DNA of 64,000 bases, from positions 108,896-172,895 of the forward strand of contig NZ_JARGNU010000008.1 of the NCBI RefSeq assembly GCF_029212375.1, given 5' to 3'. Positions 53,915 through 63,073 of the stretch are shown here, one piece after another. This DNA is from Zhongshania sp. (GTDB taxonomy: Bacteria; Pseudomonadota; Gammaproteobacteria; Pseudomonadales; Spongiibacteraceae). How positions within the stretch are numbered: position 1 is the stretch's first letter; each line of letters begins with the position of its first letter. Below the pieces are notes generated by a model. It had not been told where the DNA came from, searched no databases, and saw only the letters and a program-made list of their open reading frames with translations. A program made the translations under genes and the position numbers.

Positions 53915-56098
53915 TTAAAACAAATCGATCGGGTCTACATCTACCGACCAGCGCAGGCTTTTGTGTTTAGGAAGGCGGTCGCCGGTGTGGCAGGCAATCG
54001 CGAGTTGCCGGTGAAGGATCGGCCGTCGCTCCGCTTGCAGGATGAGCGCGGCGCGAAAACGCCCAGCTTTGCGGGTCATGGGGGCGGGCAGCGGGCCAAC
54101 AATGCTCCAGCGGGTATCGCCGGGTGCGAGTTCGGCGCGAATAGCGGCTAAAAATTCTTCGGCGCAGCGCAGGCTGCTGGCATCAGCGCGAATCACGGCG
54201 CTAAAACTCACTGGCGGTAAGCTCAATAATTGCCGCTCAGCCAGTAACTGCTGGGCAAAGGGTTGATAGCCTTCACTCACCAGTGCCAGTAGTGCGGGAT
54301 GATCTGGGCAATGCGTTTGAATATAGACGCGGCCGAGCTTGTCGGCGCGACCGGCGCGACCGGCAACTTGCACTAGTAATTGGCCGCTGCGCTCGGGCGC
54401 GCGGAAGTCGGCGCTAAACAGGCCGCCGTCAATATCAATGATGCCGACGAGGGTCACGTCCGGAAAGTGGTGGCCCTTAGCCAGCATTTGGGTGCCAACC
54501 AATATGCTGGGGCGGCCGTCGCGAATACCATCGACTAAACTTTGCATGCTGCCTTTGGCTGAGGTGGTGTCGCGGTCTATGCGAATAACGTCGACGTCGG
54601 GGAAATGACGTTTAAGGCTGAGTTCGAGGCGCTCAGTACCTGGCCCCTGAAAAATCAACTGGCTGTTGTGGCACTGGGGGCAAATGCTTGGTAGTGGCTC
54701 TCTGGCGTCACAGTGGTGGCAGCGCAGCTCGCGGCGGCCAAAGTGGGCGGTCATTTTGGCGTCGCAGGCTTGGCAATTGGCGACCCAGCCGCAGCCGTGG
54801 CATTGCAAAAGGGGAGAAAACCCGCGCCGGTTAAGGAATATTAAAACCTGATTGCCTGCTTGCAGGGTGTCGTGGGCGGCGTCGAGTAGGATGTTACTCA
54901 GGCCCTCGTCGAGGTTTTGTTGGCGAATATCTAAAAGGCGAATATCGGGCTTGCTGGCCACGCCGGCGCGTTCGCGCAGTTCGAGCAATTGATAGCGGGC
55001 CTGGCCAACGTTGTGCAGGCTGTCGAGGCTGGGGGTGGCGCTGCCGAGTACCACCGGGCAGTTATGGTCGGCGGCGCGTTTAACGGCGATGTCGCGGGCT
55101 GAATAGCGCCAACCGTCTTGCTGTTTATAAGAGGCGTCGTGTTCTTCATCAACAATGACCAGTCCCAGTTTTTGAAAGGGCGTAAATACTGCAGAGCGGG
55201 TGCCGAGCAGAATTTGAGCGCGACCACTGCGAATGTCCTGCCAGCTGCCGTAGCGCTCGCCGTCACTGAGGCCGGAGTGCAGAGCGCGAACTTGGCCGGG
55301 AAAGCGGCTTTCAAAGCGCTCTAAGGTCTGTGGGGTTAGGCCAATCTCAGGGATCAGGGTTAGCACTTGCTCGCCCCGCGCTAGGCACTCGGTAATACTG
55401 CGCAAATACACTTCGGTCTTGCCGCTGCCGGTAACGCCGTCGAGCAAGTAGCGGGCAAACTGACCAAGGCTATTGCTAATGGCGGAAACCGCCAGCTGTT
55501 GCTCTGAATTTAACGCGAGCTCTGTGTTGCCGCTTGGTGGTTGTGGCGCGACGGGGGTGTCGGCTTGCTGTAAATAAGCGTTATTAATCAGGGTGTTGAG
55601 CACTGCATTGCTGTAGCCAAGGTCTTTAATTTGGCGACGGGAGAGTTGTCCTGCTTGGCGAATCACGGCGAGCAGGCTGAGCTGTTGGTGGGCGCGGCTA
55701 GCAATCTCGGGTAATTGTTCCCAGTCGGCGCTGAGCCGCCAGTACTGGGCGGGCTTGTCTTTGGGCGGGCTCGCTTTGCGCAACGCCACGGGCAGCATTT
55801 GCTGAACACAATCGCCAACGGGGTGGTGGTAATAATCGGCGGCCCAGCGGCCGAGCTGGACTAAATCGGGTGGCAGGCAGGGGTGTTCGTCTAGCACGTT
55901 TAAGACGGCTTTGAGCTTGTTGCTGGGTATATCGCTGACCGCATCGAGGGCGATAACAATGCCAACCAGCTGCTGGCGGCCAAAAGGAATGCTCACCCGC
56001 AAACCGATTTCAGCCTCTCGCCCTAGGGTTTCTGGCCACAAATAGTCGAAGCCGCGGCGCAGGGGGCAGGGAACGGCGACAGTGACGAGTTTTGGCAT
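53915..56098 (-). CDS. priA: Primosomal replication restart helicase PriA
   Basis: A 727-aa helicase. Walker A lies in DGVTGSGKTEVYLRS, the DEAH-type box is VDEEHDASYKQQDG, and the zinc-binding insert has CHGCGWVANCQACDAKMTAHFGRRELRCHHCD and CPQC. C-terminal helicase motifs include VGTQMLAKGHHFPDVTLVGI and QVAGRAGRADKLGRV. PriA reloads the replisome at collapsed forks. It is divergent from rpmE, the standard gammaproteobacterial neighbourhood. Confidence 0.96.
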   Translation of the reverse strand: MPKLVTVAVPCPLRRGFDYLWPETLGREAEIGLRVSIPFGRQQLVGIVIALDAVSDIPSNKLKAVLNVLDEHPCLPPDLVQLGRWAADYYHHPVGDCVQQMLPVALRKASPPKDKPAQYWRLSADWEQLPEIASRAHQQLSLLAVIRQAGQLSRRQIKDLGYSNAVLNTLINNAYLQQADTPVAPQPPSGNTELALNSEQQLAVSAISNSLGQFARYLLDGVTGSGKTEVYLRSITECLARGEQVLTLIPEIGLTPQTLERFESRFPGQVRALHSGLSDGERYGSWQDIRSGRAQILLGTRSAVFTPFQKLGLVIVDEEHDASYKQQDGWRYSARDIAVKRAADHNCPVVLGSATPSLDSLHNVGQARYQLLELRERAGVASKPDIRLLDIRQQNLDEGLSNILLDAAHDTLQAGNQVLIFLNRRGFSPLLQCHGCGWVANCQACDAKMTAHFGRRELRCHHCDAREPLPSICPQCHNSQLIFQGPGTERLELSLKRHFPDVDVIRIDRDTTSAKGSMQSLVDGIRDGRPSILVGTQMLAKGHHFPDVTLVGIIDIDGGLFSADFRAPERSGQLLVQVAGRAGRADKLGRVYIQTHCPDHPALLALVSEGYQPFAQQLLAERQLLSLPPVSFSAVIRADASSLRCAEEFLAAIRAELAPGDTRWSIVGPLPAPMTRKAGRFRAALILQAERRPILHRQLAIACHTGDRLPKHKSLRWSVDVDPIDLF

Positions 56099-56309
56099 AC
56101 AGCTTGGCTATTTTAGTGTGTAAAAACGCCAGTGTATAAGAATTACGCCGCTGCGCAGAGCGAAGTTTTTAGGCAGCGGCGCGCGCTACTTGCTTATTGA
56201 TATAATTCTGTTAACATTCGCCGCCTGAATTTCAAGCTAATTTTGAGACTCATAGCCTGCGCGGTGCTCGGCAAATGATCGGGTGGCGGCGTCCATAGAG
56301 GAAATACCC

Positions 56310-56540
56310 ATGAAAGCAGATATCCATCCAAATTACGTCGCCATGAGCGTGACTTGCAGCTGTGGTAACGCCTTTGAAACGCGTTCTACATTGGGCGACG
56401 CCCTGCACGTTGACGTTTGTTCATCTTGTCACCCGTTCTATACTGGTAAGCAGAAAATGCTTGATACCGGCGGTCGTGTTGATAAATTCCGCAAGCGTTT
56501 TGGCGCACGTGGCGCAGCGGCGGCAGCACCTACCGAGTAA
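56310..56540 (+). CDS. rpmE: 50S ribosomal protein L31
   Basis: A 76-aa L31 of the zinc-binding type: [50 protein letters not shown], with C at positions 16, 18, 37 and 40. The Ala-rich tail is common. The ATG at 56310 has AGAGGAAA; the nine codons upstream are not part of the gene. A terminator follows. Confidence 0.97.
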   Translation: MKADIHPNYVAMSVTCSCGNAFETRSTLGDALHVDVCSSCHPFYTGKQKMLDTGGRVDKFRKRFGARGAAAAAPTE

Positions 56541-56582
56541 TATCCCGGTAGTGCTTAGTGGCTGCGCAGGCAGCCACCATAG

Positions 56583-56615
56583 AAATGCCCGGTGCTAATT
56601 TGACCGGGCATTTTT
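56583..56615 (+). terminator. Intrinsic terminator after rpmE
   Basis: AAATGCCCGGT (56583-56593) pairs perfectly with ACCGGGCATTT (56603-56613); T's follow. Confidence 0.92.
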
Positions 56616-56740
56616 GTTTGTGGCCTTCGGGTATACATCGTGGGTTTGGCCCCCACAATGACGGCGTGTGTTGTTACCTTATTCTAAATAGTAACTTTCA
56701 ATGTTGTCGCTGAGTACAGAAGGCGCCCGTGAAACCCAGC

Positions 56741-56759
56741 TGTGACGGGCTTTGTCACA
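56741..56759. promoter_or_regulatory. Palindrome upstream of the malic enzyme gene
   Basis: TGTGAC (56741-56746) and GTCACA (56754-56759) flank a seven-base spacer, about 80 bases upstream of the ATG. A dyad of this size suits a dimeric repressor. It is not a proper CRP site because the TGTGA/TCACA spacing is 9, not 6. Confidence 0.35.
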
Positions 56760-56839
56760 TTAAGTGACTTGTTACTATTAGTTCTTTTCTATATGCTTTC
56801 TCGCCTCTCTGAGATTGCGTTCATATTGGGAATAATCGA

Positions 56840-58087
56840 ATGTCCAAAGATGTTAAGCAGGCGGCTCTGGATTACCACTCGCTCCCTACCCCAGGTAAAA
56901 TCGGCATTATGCTGACTAAGCCTGCCGAAACTCAGTACGATTTATCACTGGCCTATAGCCCCGGTGTGGCTGAGCCAGTGCGGGAAATTGCCAGAGATCC
57001 AGCCAATGCCTATAAGTACACCAGCAAAGGCAATTTGGTTGCGGTCATTTCAAACGGCACTGCTATTTTGGGCTTGGGCGATTTAGGTCCCTTGGCCAGC
57101 AAGCCGGTAATGGAAGGCAAGGCCTTGTTGTTTAAGCGCTTCGCCGATATTGATTCCATTGATATTGAAGTTGACGCCGAAGACAGCCAAGCATTTATCG
57201 ACACCGTTAAGCGTATTGCCATTACCTTTGGTGGCATTAACCTTGAAGATATCAAGGCGCCAGAGTGTTTTGAAATTGAACGCGTCTTAAAAGAGCAATG
57301 CCCTATCCCTGTTTTTCATGACGACCAGCATGGCACCGCGATAGTAACGGCTGCCGGCATGCTGAACGCGCTAGAGATTCAAGGCAAAAATCTAGAAACC
57401 GCTAAGGTGGTTTGTCTTGGCGCAGGCTCTGCTGCGATTGCCTGCATGCGTTTGCTGGTGAGTCTTGGCGCGCGCTATGAAAATATTTTTATGATCGACC
57501 GCAGCGGTGTAATTTACCCCGGCCGCGAAGGCATCAATAAATACAAAGCAGAATTCCAGAACGATACCGATGCGCGCACCCTGCAGGATGCGATTAAAGA
57601 CGCCGATGTATTTGTGGGCTTGTCTGGTGCAGACCTGCTCAGCGCCGAAATGCTGCTGTCCATGGCGCCAAAGCCGATTGTGTTCGCCTGCTCTAACCCT
57701 GACCCTGAAATTCAGCCTGAGCTGGCATTGTCGGTGCGCGATGATTTGATTATGGCAACGGGTCGTTCCGACTACCCAAATCAGGTCAATAATGTCTTGG
57801 GCTTTCCGTTTATTTTCCGGGGTGCTTTAGACGTGCGTTCAAGCGCGATTAATGAAGAAATGAAAATTGCCGCGGTGCATGCGCTGCGCGAATTGGCTAA
57901 AGAGCCGGTGCCGCAAGTGGTGATGGACGCCTGTGGTGTAACAGAGCTGGCCTTTGGTCCTCAGTACATTATTCCTAAGCCGGTGGATCGTCGCCTGCTA
58001 GGTAAGGTGTCGGCGGCGGTCGCGCAGGCTGCGGTAGATTCTGGGGTTGCCCAGCTGCCATACCCAGCGCACTATCCTCTGTCTTGA
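56840..58087 (+). CDS. maeB: NAD(P)-dependent malic enzyme, short form
   Basis: A 415-aa enzyme converting malate to pyruvate and CO2. TKPAETQYDLSLAYSPGVAEPVREI, FEIERVLKEQCPIPVFHDDQHGTAIVTAAGMLNAL, VVCLGAGSAAIACMRLLVSLG (nucleotide loop) and CSNPDPEIQPELA are typical. It lacks the phosphotransacetylase domain of E. coli MaeB (759 aa), so it is the malic-enzyme-only type. Gluconeogenic use of fatty acid carbon would fit its neighbours. Confidence 0.9.
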   Translation: MSKDVKQAALDYHSLPTPGKIGIMLTKPAETQYDLSLAYSPGVAEPVREIARDPANAYKYTSKGNLVAVISNGTAILGLGDLGPLASKPVMEGKALLFKRFADIDSIDIEVDAEDSQAFIDTVKRIAITFGGINLEDIKAPECFEIERVLKEQCPIPVFHDDQHGTAIVTAAGMLNALEIQGKNLETAKVVCLGAGSAAIACMRLLVSLGARYENIFMIDRSGVIYPGREGINKYKAEFQNDTDARTLQDAIKDADVFVGLSGADLLSAEMLLSMAPKPIVFACSNPDPEIQPELALSVRDDLIMATGRSDYPNQVNNVLGFPFIFRGALDVRSSAINEEMKIAAVHALRELAKEPVPQVVMDACGVTELAFGPQYIIPKPVDRRLLGKVSAAVAQAAVDSGVAQLPYPAHYPLS

Positions 58088-58130
58088 GGTGAGCTAGAGG
58101 CAAAACGCTAGAGGTCAGATGCTAAAAGCA

Positions 58131-58167
58131 AAAAAACCGCCGTAACTTAGGTTACGGCGGTTTTTTT
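58131..58167. terminator. Bidirectional terminator between maeB and the LysR gene
   Basis: A 10-bp perfect stem (ACCGCCGTAAC / GTTACGGCGGT) with loop TTAG, an A-run before and seven T's after; it serves both convergent genes. Confidence 0.93.
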
Positions 58168-58184
58168 ATGGCTGGGCGTTTAGT

Positions 58185-59087
58185 CTAATTTGCGTCGCCG
58201 TTCTGGGCGATAATTGCTTGAATTTTTTCTCGTAGCCATTGGTGGGCAGTGTCATTATTGGCGCTGCGATGCCAGTACATCTGCATTTCCAGCGCGGGCA
58301 GTTTCAGCGGCAGCGGGAGGCATTGCAGCGGTAAAAACTGCTGAAAGCGCAGCGCTAAATGCTTGGGTAAGGTTAATAATAAATCCGTTTCCGCAACAAT
58401 GTGGCTGGCTGAGTAGTAACTTTGGCCGCGCAAAATAATATTGCGATTTAGGCCTTTGCGATTGAGTGCGGCATCTTCAATTACGCTGCCACGGCTGCGC
58501 CCAGACACCGAAATATGTTGGGCGAGCAGATAGCTTTTGAGGCTGAGTGAAGGTTCTGCCAAGGGATGGCCCTCGCGCATCATCACCCATAAATCATCTT
58601 TAAATAAAAACTGCTGCTGAATACTGGGGTCAACCGCCTGGGGTATATCCACGGCCATTGAAATTTCGCCACTGATTAATTGGCGGCTGAGTTGGTCGCG
58701 CACTAGGCGCTGGCTTTGCAGGCGAATGCTCGGCGCATGTTGCTGCAATTGGCTGATTAAGCTCGGCAGGGCGACGAATTCCATTGGGTCACCCATACTA
58801 ATAATAAATCGGCGCTTGGAGGTGGCGGGGTCAAATTGTTGACCGCGATGCAGGCTCTCTTGTAATGCGATTAGTGAATTGCTGATGTCGGCGGCAATGC
58901 TGTCGGCCAGCGGTGTGGGCGCGATGCTGCGGCCGCGGCGTACAAAGAGCGGGTCGTCAAAGTGCTCGCGCAGGCGGGCAAGGGCATTGCTCACTGCGGG
59001 CTGGGTAATGTGCAGATCTTTGGCGGCCTCGGTGAGGGAGTTGGCGCGGTAGACCGCATCAAAGACTTTAAAGAGGTTGAGATCCAT
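58185..59087 (-). CDS. LysR-type transcriptional regulator
   Basis: A 300-aa LysR protein starting MDLNLFKVFDAVYRANSLTEAAKDLHITQPAVSNALARLREHFDDPLFVRRG, the NahR/NodD-like subgroup with the LFVR-x-GR consensus. The effector part has YSASHIVAETDLLLTLPKHLALRF. Divergent from the acyl-CoA dehydrogenase gene (114-base gap), it probably regulates that operon. The ATG at 59087 is the natural LysR start; the 15 codons upstream are discarded. Confidence 0.9.
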   Translation of the reverse strand: MDLNLFKVFDAVYRANSLTEAAKDLHITQPAVSNALARLREHFDDPLFVRRGRSIAPTPLADSIAADISNSLIALQESLHRGQQFDPATSKRRFIISMGDPMEFVALPSLISQLQQHAPSIRLQSQRLVRDQLSRQLISGEISMAVDIPQAVDPSIQQQFLFKDDLWVMMREGHPLAEPSLSLKSYLLAQHISVSGRSRGSVIEDAALNRKGLNRNIILRGQSYYSASHIVAETDLLLTLPKHLALRFQQFLPLQCLPLPLKLPALEMQMYWHRSANNDTAHQWLREKIQAIIAQNGDAN

Positions 59088-59201
59088 GGTGCCGACCGTT
59101 TTTATATATTCACAGTAATGATGATATAGCATTTATGAAATAAATTAGACTGATATTTAAACACGCCGTATGTTTGAGCAGATAATCGAGGAGAGTACAT
59201 C

Positions 59202-60422
59202 ATGGATTTTAGTCACAGCCCCCGCTGCCAAGAATTGATCGATCAGGTGCGCGCCTTTATCAAAGATCGCATAGAGCCCTTAGAGGCGGAGCTATTGCCC
59301 GCGATGCTGGCTAGCAGCGACGGCGGCGATTGGACTAAGTGGAAGGTAGATCCGCGCATTGAGGATCTCAAAGCCGAAGCCAAAGAGCTGGGCTTGTGGA
59401 ATTTCTTTTTGCACGATGCCGAGCGCGGTGCGGGCTTGTCGACATTGGAATACGCACCCTTGGCTGAAGAGATGGGGCGTTCTCATATCGCGCCACAGAT
59501 CTTTAACTGCAATGCGCCCGATACCGGCAATATGGAAGTGCTGTGGAAATACGGCAGCCAGGAGCAGAAGCAGCAGTGGTTAGAGCCGCTGTTAGAAGGC
59601 AAGATTCGCTCAGTATTTTTTATGACCGAGCCAGATGTCGCGTCCTCAGATGCAACCAATATGGAAGCGACTATCGTTGAAGATGGCGACGACCTCATTC
59701 TCAATGGCAAGAAGTGGTGGTCTTCGGGGGCGGGTGACCCGCGCTGTGAAATTGGTATTTTTATGGGGGTGAGTAATCCCGAAGCCGCTCGCCACAGCCA
59801 GCACTCAATGGTGCTGGTGCCGATGAAAACCCCAGGCGTGGTGATTAAACGTATGTTGCCGGTATTTAATGCCTATGACGCGCCTGAAGGTCATGGCGAA
59901 GTCTGGTTTGAAAATGTGCGTGTGCCTAAGACTAATATGATATTGGGTGCGGGCCGCGGTTTTGAAATTGCCCAAGGGCGGCTTGGACCTGGACGGATTC
60001 ACCACTGCATGCGAGCGCTGGGCGCGGCAGAGAAGGCTTTAGAGCTAATGATTAAACGCGGCAAGTCGCGTATTGCCTTCGGCAAGCCCCTCATTAACCT
60101 CGGCGGCAACCAAGAGCGGATTGCCAATTTACGTATCGCCATTGATCAGGCGCGGCTGCTGACGTTGTACGCGGCATGGAAAATAGACAATGTTGGCGCG
60201 CTGTCGGCGTTAACTGAGATATCGGCAATTAAAGTTGTGGCGCCCAATGTACTGCAGGACGTGGTCGACGCCGCCATTCAAATTCATGGTGGTGCTGGGG
60301 TCTCAAACGACACGCCCCTTGCCGGTATGTTCGCGATGGCGCGGGTACTGCGCTTGGCCGACGGTCCCGATGAAGTCCATCGCGGCTTGATCGCCAGAAT
60401 GGAATTAGCCAAATACAAATAG
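59202..60422 (+). CDS. Acyl-CoA dehydrogenase
   Basis: A 406-aa flavoenzyme of the long-type ACAD found next to ACAD10/11-like kinases. FMTEPDVASSDATNMEATIVEDGDDLILNGKKWWSSGAGDPRCEIGIFMG is the FAD/substrate region; LGPGRIHHCMRALGAAEKALELMIKRGKSRIAFGKPL, IHGGAGVSNDTPLAGMFAMARVLRLADGPDEVHRG is the C-terminal helical domain. It likely oxidises acyl-CoA to the enoyl form. GAGGAGAG precedes the ATG. First gene of the operon. Confidence 0.93.
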   Translation: MDFSHSPRCQELIDQVRAFIKDRIEPLEAELLPAMLASSDGGDWTKWKVDPRIEDLKAEAKELGLWNFFLHDAERGAGLSTLEYAPLAEEMGRSHIAPQIFNCNAPDTGNMEVLWKYGSQEQKQQWLEPLLEGKIRSVFFMTEPDVASSDATNMEATIVEDGDDLILNGKKWWSSGAGDPRCEIGIFMGVSNPEAARHSQHSMVLVPMKTPGVVIKRMLPVFNAYDAPEGHGEVWFENVRVPKTNMILGAGRGFEIAQGRLGPGRIHHCMRALGAAEKALELMIKRGKSRIAFGKPLINLGGNQERIANLRIAIDQARLLTLYAAWKIDNVGALSALTEISAIKVVAPNVLQDVVDAAIQIHGGAGVSNDTPLAGMFAMARVLRLADGPDEVHRGLIARMELAKYK

Positions 60423-60482
60423 CCTAGTGGGTTACATGGGCAATAACGAATAAACAATGCGCTAAGCAGGAGCAGAAATAAG

Positions 60483-61301
60483 ATGTCATCAAAACGAGTA
60501 TTTATCACCGGTGGCGCCTCGGGTTTGGGCAGAGCGCTGGCCAATTGTTTTGCCGACGCCGGTTACTGGGTGTGTATTGGCGATGTGGACGACGGTCGAG
60601 GTGCAGAGGCCTTGGCTGAATTGCAGGCCAAGACCACGGCGCATTACTGCCACTGCGATGTTACCCAGGAGAGCGCGCTGCAAGCCACCGCAGATTGGCT
60701 GCTCAGCGAGTGGGGTGGCGTAGACGTGGTTGTGAATAACGCTGGCGTGGCATCGGCAGGTGGGATTACCGAATTCCCGCTTAGCGATTGGGAATGGATT
60801 GTTGATATTAATGTGCTGGGGGTAGTGCGCGGCTGCAAGGTGTTTGCAAAACTAATGCAGGCACAGGGCAGTGGCCACTTGGTAAATGTGGCGTCACTGG
60901 CCGGGTTGATATCGCCGCCAAAAATGGCCTCGTATTGCGCGACTAAGGCCGCGGTAGTGGCGATCTCTGAGGTGCTGACTTTGGAGTTAGACCCAGACAA
61001 TATTGCGGTGTCGGTGGTTTGCCCGAGCTTTTTTCGCACCAATTTGGCAGAGTCGGTGCGGGCTTCAGATGCCGACTCCCAAGCTGCCACTCAGCGCTTG
61101 GTGAACAAGGCCAAACTCAGTGCCGATGAAATTGCGGCGCGGGTATTTAAATCGATAGAAAAACGCGAATTTTATATTCTGCCGCATCCCGAGGGACGCA
61201 AAATTTGGCGCCTAAAACGCTGGTTACCGTTTGCTCAATTTCGCGCCATGATGTTAAAGCAAACCAATCGCATGATGAGTAAGCGTGATGCTCGAAAATA
61301 A
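60483..61301 (+). CDS. Short-chain dehydrogenase/reductase
   Basis: A 272-aa SDR: VFITGGASGLGRALANCFADAGYWVCIGDVDD (Rossmann), VVNNAGVASAGG, LVNVASLAGLISPPKMASYCATKAAVVAISEVL with the Tyr-x-x-x-Lys, and a basic C-terminus. Likely oxidises a hydroxyacyl or alcohol intermediate; the exact substrate is open. GCAGGAG precedes the ATG. Its 3' end overlaps the next gene's start by 14 bases. Confidence 0.9.
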   Translation: MSSKRVFITGGASGLGRALANCFADAGYWVCIGDVDDGRGAEALAELQAKTTAHYCHCDVTQESALQATADWLLSEWGGVDVVVNNAGVASAGGITEFPLSDWEWIVDINVLGVVRGCKVFAKLMQAQGSGHLVNVASLAGLISPPKMASYCATKAAVVAISEVLTLELDPDNIAVSVVCPSFFRTNLAESVRASDADSQAATQRLVNKAKLSADEIAARVFKSIEKREFYILPHPEGRKIWRLKRWLPFAQFRAMMLKQTNRMMSKRDARK

Positions 61302-62361
61302 GGCCCTAATTGATGTGGCGGGTGGTGTGCGCAGCGGTGAGGAGCTGGATATCGCCGCGGTGGATGCTTGGCTAAAACCGCGGATCGCCGGTTTAAGTGG
61401 TGAGCCCGTGGTGACGCAATACAGTGGTGGTGCGTCGAACTGGACCTATCGCCTAGAATACCCCAGTCACGATCTCATTTTGCGGCGGCCACCCAAGGGC
61501 ACCAAAGCCAAATCGGCCCACGACATGGGGCGCGAATACAAAGTGCAGGCCGCCTTGGCGCCGGTGTTTCCCTATGTGCCAGAGATGCTGGCCTTTTGTG
61601 ATGATCCCTCGATCATCGATTGTGATTTTTATGTGATGCGCCGCATTTCAGGGCTAATTCCCCGCGCCAATATGCCCAAGGGTTTAGTGCTGAGCCCCGA
61701 GCAGACGCGGGATTTGTGTCTGTCTGTTGTCGACAAGCTGGTTGCCTTGCATCAAGTGGATTATCGCGCGGCGGGTTTGGAATCGCTGGGCAGAGGTGAG
61801 GGCTATTGCGAGCGGCAGGTTAAGGGCTGGAGCGGACGGTATAGCAAAGCCAAAACTTGGAATGTGCCCTCGTTCAAGAAAGTCATGCGCTGGCTGGCGG
61901 CGAACACCCCAGCGGATGTGCGCAGCTGCGTGATTCACAATGATTTTCGTTTTGACAATGTGGTGCTCGACCCCGCCAACCCCAGCTCAGTGCTGGGCAT
62001 TCTCGATTGGGAAATGGCAACCCTCGGCGACCCGCTGATGGATTTGGGCAGCGCCTTGGCCTACTGGGTGCAGGCCGACGACGACCGCTTTTTGCGCGCC
62101 ACGCGGCGGCAACCCACGCATTTGCCTGGCATGCTAAGCCGCGACGAGGTGCTCACTTACTACAGTGAGAGAATGGGCTTAAAAGTCGACAACTGGGCAT
62201 TTTACGAAGTGTTTGGCCTATTTCGTCTGGCCGGAATTATCCAGCAAATTTACTACCGCTATTACCACAGGCAAACCGATAACCCAGCGTTCAAACACTT
62301 TTGGTTGATCGTTGGCTATCTCGACCGCCGCTGCCAGCGCATTATTCGGAAGCAGGGTTAA
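61288..62361 (+). CDS. Aminoglycoside-phosphotransferase-fold kinase (ACAD10/11-like)
   Basis: A 357-aa APH-type protein. The nucleotide-binding part is SGGASNWTYRLEYPSHDLILRRPPKG, the catalytic loop CVIHNDFRFDNVVLDP (H-x-D-x5-N) and the metal motif ILDWEMATLGDPLMD. Such proteins linked to acyl-CoA dehydrogenases are thought to phosphorylate 4-hydroxyacyl-CoAs (as in the human ACAD10/11 kinase domain). An ATG at 61288 is used; a GTG at 61285 is the alternative. Confidence 0.88.
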   Translation: MLENKALIDVAGGVRSGEELDIAAVDAWLKPRIAGLSGEPVVTQYSGGASNWTYRLEYPSHDLILRRPPKGTKAKSAHDMGREYKVQAALAPVFPYVPEMLAFCDDPSIIDCDFYVMRRISGLIPRANMPKGLVLSPEQTRDLCLSVVDKLVALHQVDYRAAGLESLGRGEGYCERQVKGWSGRYSKAKTWNVPSFKKVMRWLAANTPADVRSCVIHNDFRFDNVVLDPANPSSVLGILDWEMATLGDPLMDLGSALAYWVQADDDRFLRATRRQPTHLPGMLSRDEVLTYYSERMGLKVDNWAFYEVFGLFRLAGIIQQIYYRYYHRQTDNPAFKHFWLIVGYLDRRCQRIIRKQG

Positions 62362-63059
62362 TGCCGGCGCTGTATTTAATTCGTCATGGGCAGGCCTCCT
62401 TTGGCGCCGATGATTACGATCAGTTGTCGCCGCTCGGAGAGCGCCAGGCAGAGTACTTGGGTGCGGCTTTCGCCGCAGCGGGTGTAGTTCCACAGCATAT
62501 TATTTGTGGTGATATGAGGCGTCATCGGCAGACCGCCGAACAGTGTTTGTTGGGTTTGGGAAGTACGGTGGATGCCGGCGCCCTGACTTGGCAAACAGAC
62601 CCAAGCTGGAATGAGTACGATCATCTTGATTTGCTGCAGGCCTATACCGCGGAGCCTAGGGTGAGCGAACAAATGCTGGCCGATATGGCTGGAGACAATC
62701 CCCGCGCCGGCTTTCAAGCTCACTTTGCGCGAGCCATGCAGCGCTGGCAAAGCGGTGACTACGATGGCGATTACACTGAGAGCTGGACGCAATTTTGCGG
62801 GCGGATCAGTCGCGCTTTAGACGCGGCTAGTCGGAGCAGCAGGGGTAATATCTTTGTTTCCACCTCGGGTGGCGCTATTGCGGTAGTGTGTCGTCATTTA
62901 CTGGGCTTGGCTGACGCCAATGCCGCTGAATTGAGCTGGCAGCTGGTGAATGCTGGGTATAGCAAAGTCCTAAGCGGCCAGTCGGGCCTCAAATTGCTCA
63001 GTATTAATGAGCACAGCCACTTCGATGGCCGTCATCGCGAACTCCTTAGTTATCGTTAA
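62361..63059 (+). CDS. Histidine phosphatase family protein
   Basis: A 232-aa phosphoglycerate-mutase-like enzyme with the phospho-histidine motif LIRHGQASFGADDYDQLSPLGERQAEYLG, HIICGDMRRHRQTAEQCL and VSTSGGAIAVVCRHLLGLAD. The ATG overlaps the stop of the kinase gene (TAATG), giving coupled translation. In the operon it could remove the phosphate put on by the kinase, or act on another phosphometabolite (inference). Confidence 0.9.
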   Translation: MPALYLIRHGQASFGADDYDQLSPLGERQAEYLGAAFAAAGVVPQHIICGDMRRHRQTAEQCLLGLGSTVDAGALTWQTDPSWNEYDHLDLLQAYTAEPRVSEQMLADMAGDNPRAGFQAHFARAMQRWQSGDYDGDYTESWTQFCGRISRALDAASRSSRGNIFVSTSGGAIAVVCRHLLGLADANAAELSWQLVNAGYSKVLSGQSGLKLLSINEHSHFDGRHRELLSYR

Positions 63060-63073
63060 CACGGAAATTTATT

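Noticed and set aside
56741..56759. CRP/Vfr site upstream of maeB
   Set aside because: TGTGA and TCACA are present, but the spacing between them is 9 bases and not 6.
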